From: DP-19 sp041488235
GTDB taxonomy: Bacteria; Desulfobacterota; Binatia; UTPRO1
Assembly (NCBI GenBank): GCA_041488235.1
Contig: JBGPOW010000277.1
Coordinates: 1-5,634 of the forward strand
DNA: 5,634 nucleotides
Reading direction: 5' to 3'
The translations under genes were made by a program, and so were the position numbers. The notes below the pieces were generated by a model. That model made no database searches. It saw only the letters and a list, made by a program, of their open reading frames with translations, and was not told the origin of the DNA. This document shows, piece by piece, positions 1 to 5,634 of the stretch (its first letter is position 1; every line of letters starts with the position of its first letter).

Positions 1-1
1 C

Positions 2-1750
2 CAGGAGGAGCAGGCCGCGGTCGCGCAGGGGTATACCGTCACTGTCGTCAGCGCTGCGACCTGGGCCTCGATGACCCAGGCCCAGTTTGAAGCGTACGCT
101 CTCCTGATCATCGGGGACCCGACATGCAGCGGCACCACCTCGCAGACCGCGGCAGCGAACGCCGCGGTGTGGGCGCCGGCGGTCATGGGGACCACGCCGC
201 CCGGCAACCGCGTCCTGATCGGCACCGACCCGGTGTTTCACGACAGCGGCTACCTCAGTTCGCGAGCGACGATCATCCGCGACGGCATCAAATTCGCCGG
301 CAAGCAGCCGGGGACGACGGGCCTCTACTTCGACGCTTCGTGTAGCGGCGGCGGCGGCGCCGTACAGACCGCCCTCACCATGCTCAGCACCGGGTCGGGA
401 GCATGGACGGCTGACAATTCCCCGCCATGCGGCGGCAGCGTCTCGCTGATCGCGTTTGAACCGTCGTTCGGGCCTCCCGACACTCTGACCACCGCATCCT
501 TGCAGGGCTGGGGCTGCTCGGTGCACGAGTCGTGGCCGACCTTCCCGACCGACTGGAGCGCGCTGGCGGTCGCGACCGACACAGCTAGCCATCCGACCTG
601 CGGCGTCGATCCCGGCACGGGACTGAGCGCCTGCGGTGAGGCGTACATCCTGATCGCCGGATCGTCGATCGTCGTCACCTCGGGGAGTATCGCCCTGACG
701 CCGCCCGACGCCACCAACCCGACCGGCACCACCCACACGGTCACAGCCCACGTCACGAGTACGACTGGCGGCTCGACGCCCGTCCCGCTCGTCGGCAGGC
801 TGGTCACGTTCACCGTCACCGGGCAGAACGCCGGCGCGGTCGGCGTGTGTTCGCCCGTTGATTGCAAGACGGACGCCAACGGTGAGGTGACGTTCACGTA
901 TACGGACACGAACGGGGCGGGTGACGACACGATCAAGGCGAGCTTCACCGACGACGCCGGCTCGCTTCAGTCGGCGACTGCCCAGAAGCACTGGGTGGGG
1001 TCGGCGGCGACCGCGACGCCGACGGCGACGCCCATCCCGACGGTGACGCCGACGCCCACCGCGACGATGACGCCGGGCTGCGGCAACGGAATTGTCGAGT
1101 CGAGTCTCGGTGAGACCTGCGATCCACCGGGTTCGGTCGTGGGGCTGTGCGGGCAGCCCTGCCGCTCCGATTGCACGTTCTGCGGCGACGGCGTGGTCCA
1201 GAGCGCCGACCCCGACCTTGAGATGTGCGACGACGGCAACTGCGTGGAGTGCAATCTCCGTCCACCCAGGCCGATCAACGGGGACAAATGCAACAACTCG
1301 TGTAAGCTCCTGATGTGCCATGATCCGTCGAGGATCACATTCAGGGACGGCCTCGACGTCTTCCAGTTCCACGGCAAGCTGGTTCCGAGCGAGCGCGGGA
1401 TGGTGGACTTCAACTTCGGCGGCAGCGAGGTTGCGATCCGCCTCACCACGACGGGTCAAAACCTCGTCTTCGAGACGAGCGTGCCCGCCGGGGCGATCGA
1501 GGCCCTGACCCGCGGAAGCTTCAGATACAAGAACGCCGGCGCCAAGCAGGACGGTGGGATCTACAAGCTGCACGCGAGGCTGAGTGGCGGCGCCTACAGG
1601 GTAACCGCGATCGCCTACGGCGACCTAAGCGGTGCGGCGGCGGACATGGTCACGTACGTGACCATTGGCGGCCGGGAGTGGACGGTCCATGGGCTTTGGA
1701 AGCGGACCGGGGCGGGCTGGAGCTTCAACTTCAACAACCTTCTCCCATAG
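2..1750 (+). CDS. Multidomain secreted/surface protein with Ig-like and Cys-rich modules (5' end missing)
   Basis: The frame stays open upstream of the first internal ATG (71) to the left edge. The residues before that ATG (AAVAQGYTVTVVSAATW) continue the same domain, so the true start lies outside the window and 582 residues are visible. Residues 1-220 look like an alpha/beta domain (YALLIIGDPTC, NRVLIGTDPVFH), perhaps a ThuA/glutamine-amidotransferase-like fold, but no catalytic triad is evident. Residues about 221-330 are a beta-sandwich of the Big_1/invasin Ig type, with the hallmark DANGEVTFTYT. A Thr/Pro linker (334-359) leads into a Cys-rich module (360-439, 12 Cys) of the myxococcal DUF4215-like kind. 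The last ~143 residues are a beta-rich domain (FHGKLVP, AYGDLSGAAADM, final Gly-Trp) that I cannot name. There are no membrane segments in the visible part; a signal peptide would be upstream. A role outside the cell (surface binding or structure) is inferred from the modules; no enzymatic activity can be assigned. Confidence 0.85.
   Translation, partial: QEEQAAVAQGYTVTVVSAATWASMTQAQFEAYALLIIGDPTCSGTTSQTAAANAAVWAPAVMGTTPPGNRVLIGTDPVFHDSGYLSSRATIIRDGIKFAGKQPGTTGLYFDASCSGGGGAVQTALTMLSTGSGAWTADNSPPCGGSVSLIAFEPSFGPPDTLTTASLQGWGCSVHESWPTFPTDWSALAVATDTASHPTCGVDPGTGLSACGEAYILIAGSSIVVTSGSIALTPPDATNPTGTTHTVTAHVTSTTGGSTPVPLVGRLVTFTVTGQNAGAVGVCSPVDCKTDANGEVTFTYTDTNGAGDDTIKASFTDDAGSLQSATAQKHWVGSAATATPTATPIPTVTPTPTATMTPGCGNGIVESSLGETCDPPGSVVGLCGQPCRSDCTFCGDGVVQSADPDLEMCDDGNCVECNLRPPRPINGDKCNNSCKLLMCHDPSRITFRDGLDVFQFHGKLVPSERGMVDFNFGGSEVAIRLTTTGQNLVFETSVPAGAIEALTRGSFRYKNAGAKQDGGIYKLHARLSGGAYRVTAIAYGDLSGAAADMVTYVTIGGREWTVHGLWKRTGAGWSFNFNNLLP
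1001..1078 (+). repeat. Low-complexity Thr/Pro/Ala linker-coding tract
   Basis: About 26 codons encode an Ala/Thr/Pro-rich run built on repeated T-P and A-T steps, with many acg and ccg codons. It separates the Ig-like domain from the Cys-rich module of the secreted protein. Such linkers are usually flexible, extended spacers and possible O-glycosylation sites; that role is inferred. The tract is degenerate rather than an exact tandem repeat. Confidence 0.7.
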
Positions 1751-1769
1751 CCCGCTCGTTCGGGCACAC

Positions 1770-1807
1770 CGAGGACCGCTCGGGGCAGCCGCCCCGGGCG
1801 GTCTTCG
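1770..1807 (+). terminator. Strong GC hairpin after the surface-protein gene, probable terminator
   Basis: Nineteen bases after the stop codon, two 17-nt arms (1770-1786 and 1791-1807) pair around the 4-nt loop agcc. All 17 pairs form, two of them as G-U wobbles. The position is right for transcription termination of the upstream gene. No U-tract follows, only a mixed pyrimidine stretch (ctctccctg), so it may be a weak intrinsic terminator, a Rho-assisted site or a 3'-end stabilising hairpin. A smaller 5-bp hairpin (1750-1754 with 1761-1765) lies between the stop codon and this one. Confidence 0.65.
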
Positions 1808-1897
1808 CTCTCCCTGCGTCCACCGTCCGTGATCGCTGCGCCGCCGCGACTCTACAAAAAGAATGCTCCGCGATGCGACTTTTTCAGTGATGGGATA

Positions 1898-1974
1898 GAC
1901 TCCTCCCTCCTCTTGCGCGGGACTCTCGTGTCAAGCTCGCACGGTTTGCACGCTGTCGGCCACAAGGAGGAGTC
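1898..1974 (+). promoter_or_regulatory. Inverted repeat that would mask the Shine-Dalgarno at 1964-1970
   Basis: The 9-nt arm gactcctcc (1898-1906) is exactly complementary to ggaggagtc (1966-1974). The second arm contains most of the Shine-Dalgarno of the transposase-like leader frame. A transcript entering from upstream would contain both arms and could hide the ribosome binding site. IS10 and IS50 use this design to limit transposase made from read-in transcripts. A -10-like hexamer (TAGACT, 1896-1901, 4 of 6 matches to TATAAT) overlaps the first arm, so an RNA starting from it would lack that arm and be translatable. The pairing is seen in the sequence; the regulatory meaning is inferred. 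Confidence 0.5.
1964..1970 (+). promoter_or_regulatory. Strong Shine-Dalgarno for the 14-codon leader frame
   Basis: AAGGAGG, a 7-base match to the anti-Shine-Dalgarno, ends 7 nt before the ATG at 1978. This is the best ribosome binding site in the window, and it serves a frame that stops after 14 codons, which is why that frame looks like the head of a lost gene rather than noise. It also sits in the right arm of the 1898-1974 inverted repeat. Confidence 0.75.
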
Positions 1975-1977
1975 CAG

Positions 1978-2022
1978 ATGTCGACGACGATCGCGGTTGA
2001 CGTAGCGAAGGCGGTTGCATGA
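1978..2022 (+). pseudogene. Truncated IS110-family transposase N-terminus, 14 codons
   Basis: The frame reads MSTTIAVDVAKAVA followed by TGA. IS110-family transposases typically begin with M-[ST]-T-[TI]-x-[AG]-[VI]-D-[VL]-A-K-x-V-F, where the Asp (residue 8 here) is the first acidic residue of the RuvC-like DEDD catalytic centre. Residues 1-13 fit this; the expected Phe at position 14 is replaced by Ala, and the match ends there. The missing part would be roughly 300-400 residues, including the other catalytic acidic residues and the C-terminal serine-containing domain. The TGA (2020-2022) overlaps the ATG (2019-2021) of the VOC gene, so ribosomes finishing the leader could re-initiate on it. 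The alternative is a genuine short leader peptide that resembles a transposase by chance; the strong Shine-Dalgarno and motif together make that less likely. Confidence 0.55.
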
Positions 2023-2428
2023 ATGCGAAGGTCGACCACGTCGTGCTGTGGACCGACGATCCGGTGCGTGCCATCGAGTTCTACGAGCGCGTCGTCGGAT
2101 TGACGCCGCTGCGCCTCGAGGAGTTCCGCGCCGGGCAGGCGCCGTTCCCGAGCGTCAGGCTGTCGGCGGAGTCGATCATCGACCTCATGGCGCGGGTGGC
2201 GGCGCCGGTCGTCGACGCGCTGACGGGCAGCGACGCGAGCGCCGGTCATCGCGTGAACCACGTCTGTCTCTCGATGGCGCAAGCAGAGTTCACGGCGCTG
2301 CGGGAGCGCCTCACGGCGCACGACGTGCCGACGTCGGCGATGACGCAGCAGTCGTTCGGCGCCCAAGGCCTGGCGCCGAACGCGTTCTACTTTCGCGACC
2401 CCGACGGCAACGTCATCGAGGCGCGTTA

Positions 2429-4054
<1,626 letters not shown>

Positions 4055-4060
4055 CGTCGT

Positions 4061-4065
4061 CTCCT
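4061..4065 (-). promoter_or_regulatory. Ribosome binding site of the acyl-CoA ligase
   Basis: On the minus strand the sequence AGGAG lies 6 nt before the ATG whose first base is 4054. This decides the start in favour of Met1 over Met6, which has only ccccagcacc before it. The right flank of the site adjoins the inverted repeat at 4068-4086. Confidence 0.7.
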
Positions 4066-4067
4066 GG

Positions 4068-4086
4068 GGAGAGGGATCGCCTCTCC
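4068..4086. promoter_or_regulatory. Perfect 7-bp inverted repeat in the ligase/ilvD spacer, candidate operator
   Basis: GGAGAGG (4068-4074) and CCTCTCC (4080-4086) are exact reverse complements around the 5-nt spacer gatcg. The element lies just upstream of the ligase ribosome binding site and 85 nt before the ilvD start. Size and position suit a dimeric repressor of the TetR or GntR type, which often control fatty-acid activation genes, but no regulator gene is in the window. It could instead act as an RNA hairpin in the ligase leader. Confidence 0.4.
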
Positions 4087-4112
4087 TAACGCCCGTGCAT
4101 AGTGCCGGTCAA
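4084..4112 (-). promoter_or_regulatory. Possible sigma-70-type promoter of the acyl-CoA ligase (weak)
   Basis: On the minus strand, TTGACC (4112-4107) matches the -35 consensus at 5 of 6 positions. It is followed after 17 nt by TTAGGA (4089-4084), a poor -10. Transcription would begin near 4076, inside the 4068-4086 inverted repeat, so a bound repressor would block it. The weak -10 keeps this tentative. I see no recognisable promoter for ilvD in the same spacer. Confidence 0.25.
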
Positions 4113-4171
4113 CGCGGCGAGGCGGGAGGGCGCGCTTGCGCCGTCCGCCGAGGAACGCCAAAGTTGCGCCC

Positions 4172-5634
4172 ATGGCCACCATCGACCCGCGGCACAAGAG
4201 CCGCACGCTCTACGACGGACGCGACCGCGCGCCCGCCCGCTCCTACCTGAAGGCGATTGGGTTCGGCGACGCCGATCTGGCGCGCCCGATCGTCGGCATC
4301 GCCAATACCTGGACCGAGACGATGCCGTGCAACTTCGGGCTGCGCGCCCTCGCCGAGCATGTGAAGCGCGGCGTGCGCGCTGCCGGCGGAACGCCGATGG
4401 AGTTCAACACGATCGCGATCAGCGACGGCATCACGATGGGCACCGAGGGCATGAAGACGTCGCTCGTGAGCCGCGAGGTGATCGCCGACTCGATCGAGCT
4501 CATGGGCCGCGGTCACATGTTCGACGCCATGGTCGTCCTCGTCGGCTGCGACAAGACCATCCCGGCCGGGGCGATGGCGCTGCTGCGCCTCGACGTTCCC
4601 GGCCTCGTGCTCTACGGCGGCTCCATCCAGCCGGGACGTTTTCAGGGCCACGACGTCACGATCCAGGATCTGTTCGAGGCCGTCGGCGCCAATGCCGCCG
4701 GCAAGATGAGCGACGCCGACCTGCGGGAGCTCGAGGACCATGTGTGCCCGGGTGCCGGCGCCTGCGGCGGTCAGTTCACCGCCAACACGATGGCGATGGC
4801 GCTCGAGTTCCTCGGTCTCTCGCCGATGGGCACCGCGAGCGTCGCGGCGACCGATCCCGCGAAAGAGCAGGTCGCCGCCGACTGTGGGACGCTCGTGCTC
4901 GACCTTTTGCGCCGCGGCGTCACGCCGCGCGCGATCACGACCCGCGCCGCGTTCGAGAACGCGATCGCCGGCGTCGCCGCGAGCGGCGGCTCGACGAACG
5001 CCGTGCTGCACCTGCTCGCGCTGGCGCGCGAGATCGGCGTGCCGCTCACGATCGACGACTTCGATCGGGTGAGCCGGCGCACGCCGCTGCTCGCCGACTT
5101 GAAGCCGGGCGGCCAATTCACCGCCGTCGACCTCGGTCACGCCGGCGGGACCGGCGTCGTCGCGCAGCGCCTTCTCGCCGCCGGGCTCGTCGACGGCAGC
5201 GCGCTCACCGTGCGCGGCACGTTCGCGGACGAGGTGGCGCGGGTGCGCGAGACACCCGGCCAAGTCGTGGTGCACGCGCTCGAGCAGCCGCTGAAGCCGA
5301 CGGGCGGCCTCGTCATCCTGAAGGGGAATCTCGCCCCGGAAGGCTGCGTCGTGAAGGTCGCAGGTCACGAGCGGCTCACACACCGCGGCCCCGCGCGCGT
5401 CTTCGAGCGCGAGGAGGACGCGATGGCGGCGGCGACGCACGGCGCGATCAAAGCCGGTGACGTCCTCGTGATCCGCTACGAAGGCCCGCGCGGCGGTCCC
5501 GGCATGCGCGAGATGCTCGGGGTCACCGCGGCGCTGACGGGCGCGGGCCTCGGGGAGCACGTCGCGCTCCTCACCGACGGCCGCTTCAGCGGCGCGACGC
5601 GCGGTCTCATGGCCGGCCACGTCGCACCCGAGGC
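4172..5634 (+). CDS. ilvD: Dihydroxy-acid dehydratase (3' end beyond window)
   Basis: The frame encodes 487 residues and runs off the right edge, leaving about 70-80 residues of the usual ~560 unseen. The enzyme dehydrates 2,3-dihydroxy-isovalerate and 2,3-dihydroxy-3-methylvalerate to the 2-keto acids, the shared step of valine, leucine, isoleucine and pantothenate synthesis in the cytoplasm. Cluster ligands are Cys53 (MPCN), Cys126 (VGCDKT) and Cys198 (CPGAGACGGQFTANTM). Three Cys point to the [2Fe-2S] type; the [4Fe-4S] E. coli type lacks the first of these. Asp85, Asp127 and Glu447 are probable Mg ligands, Lys128 the carbamylated lysine, and Ser473 (GRFSGATRG) the catalytic base. The related sugar-acid dehydratases share these motifs, but the N-terminal SRTLYDGRDRAPARSYL favours IlvD. 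The start at 4172 fits that N-terminus; no in-frame ATG occurs just upstream and only a weak AAAG site precedes it. No other ilv gene is visible. Confidence 0.93.
   Translation, partial: MATIDPRHKSRTLYDGRDRAPARSYLKAIGFGDADLARPIVGIANTWTETMPCNFGLRALAEHVKRGVRAAGGTPMEFNTIAISDGITMGTEGMKTSLVSREVIADSIELMGRGHMFDAMVVLVGCDKTIPAGAMALLRLDVPGLVLYGGSIQPGRFQGHDVTIQDLFEAVGANAAGKMSDADLRELEDHVCPGAGACGGQFTANTMAMALEFLGLSPMGTASVAATDPAKEQVAADCGTLVLDLLRRGVTPRAITTRAAFENAIAGVAASGGSTNAVLHLLALAREIGVPLTIDDFDRVSRRTPLLADLKPGGQFTAVDLGHAGGTGVVAQRLLAAGLVDGSALTVRGTFADEVARVRETPGQVVVHALEQPLKPTGGLVILKGNLAPEGCVVKVAGHERLTHRGPARVFEREEDAMAAATHGAIKAGDVLVIRYEGPRGGPGMREMLGVTAALTGAGLGEHVALLTDGRFSGATRGLMAGHVAPE

Larger units (their letters stand above)
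1886..2018 (+). mobile_element. Left-end remnant of an IS110-family insertion sequence (inferred)
   Basis: The stretch carries a short noncoding leader, a strong Shine-Dalgarno and the first 13-14 codons of what reads as an IS110-family transposase (see 1978-2022). After that, sequence of the VOC gene begins, so nearly the whole transposase and the right end are missing. IS110 elements lack typical terminal inverted repeats and target duplications and use a bridge RNA encoded beside the transposase, so the left border cannot be set by inspection. I placed it just after the AT-rich patch at 1856-1884. With only about 90 nt of leader, either the bridge-RNA region is truncated or the element belonged to the IS1111-like group, where that RNA lies downstream of the transposase. 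The assignment rests on one short peptide plus its leader, so it is moderately supported. Confidence 0.5.

Noticed and set aside
71..73. ATG at 71 as the true start of the first gene
   Set aside because: The frame is open upstream to the edge, the preceding residues continue the same strand-helix pattern, no Shine-Dalgarno is well placed, and a secreted protein should begin with a signal peptide, which is absent after this ATG.
325..948. Minus-strand open frame of 207 codons opposite the surface-protein gene
   Set aside because: It has no domain, and the sense strand encodes a coherent Ig-like module here.
1886..1977. Complete IS110 bridge RNA in the leader before the transposase-like frame
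   Set aside because: Only about 90 nt are available. I can pair the outer arms but cannot identify the target-binding and donor-binding loops, so an intact bridge RNA is not supported.
4129..4142. Short hairpin ggcgc/gcgcc with loop gctt upstream of ilvD, considered as an attenuator or riboswitch
   Set aside because: Five pairs in very GC-rich DNA are expected by chance. There is no leader peptide rich in branched-chain codons and no known riboswitch pattern.
4102..5460. Plus-strand open frame of 452 codons overlapping ilvD in another frame
   Set aside because: It is an extremely Arg-rich low-complexity translation. The true gene is the frame starting at 4172, which a search limited to closed frames would miss because it runs off the right edge.
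4109..5620. Minus-strand open frame of 503 codons opposite ilvD
   Set aside because: It is Arg/His/Ala/Gly-rich with no recognisable domain, and it lies antisense to a frame carrying every IlvD motif. Long antisense frames are expected in high-GC coding DNA.

Overview
This is a GC-rich bacterial window with four protein-coding genes and one apparent insertion-sequence scar. The leftmost gene encodes a secreted-type protein with a Thr/Pro linker and a Cys-rich module of the 'CGNG..E.CD..' / 'CDDGN..GD.C' kind. Such modules are common in Myxococcota and neighbouring deltaproteobacterial or Binatota-like lineages, so I infer an environmental organism from that broad group. This is an inference from one protein and overall composition, not a taxonomic identification.

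Layout from left to right. (1) Positions 2-1750, + strand: the 3' part of a large extracellular protein whose reading frame is open through the left edge. Its modules are an alpha/beta-like N-terminal domain, an Ig-like (Big_1-type) domain, a Thr/Pro linker, a Cys-rich module and a beta-rich C-terminal domain. A strong GC hairpin follows the stop. (2) Positions 1808-2018: a noncoding stretch with an AT-rich patch, an inverted repeat that would mask a strong Shine-Dalgarno, and a 14-codon reading frame, MSTTIAVDVAKAVA. That peptide looks like the first residues of an IS110-family (DEDD) transposase, including the position of its first catalytic Asp. I read this as the 5' end of an IS110-type element cut off almost exactly at the start codon of the next gene. 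(3) Positions 2019-2474, + strand: a VOC/glyoxalase-fold protein whose start overlaps the stop of the transposase remnant (ATGA). (4) Positions 2429-4054, - strand: an AlkK/FadD-type medium- or long-chain fatty acyl-CoA ligase with all adenylation motifs, overlapping the VOC gene tail to tail by 46 nt. (5) Positions 4172-5634, + strand: ilvD, dihydroxy-acid dehydratase of the three-cysteine [2Fe-2S] type, cut by the right edge.

The acyl-CoA ligase and ilvD are transcribed divergently from a 117-nt spacer. It contains a perfect 7-bp inverted repeat next to the ligase ribosome binding site, which could be an operator or a 5'-UTR hairpin. The genes do not form one pathway: fatty-acid activation and branched-chain amino acid/pantothenate precursor synthesis sit side by side, the VOC enzyme has no assignable substrate, and the first gene is a surface or secreted protein.

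The most interesting feature is the IS110-like remnant at 1886-2022. It appears to have given the VOC gene a strong ribosome binding site, an SD-masking inverted repeat and a translationally coupled leader peptide. No CRISPR array, tRNA, rRNA or complete mobile element was seen, and I found no convincing evidence of a wholly new multi-gene system.
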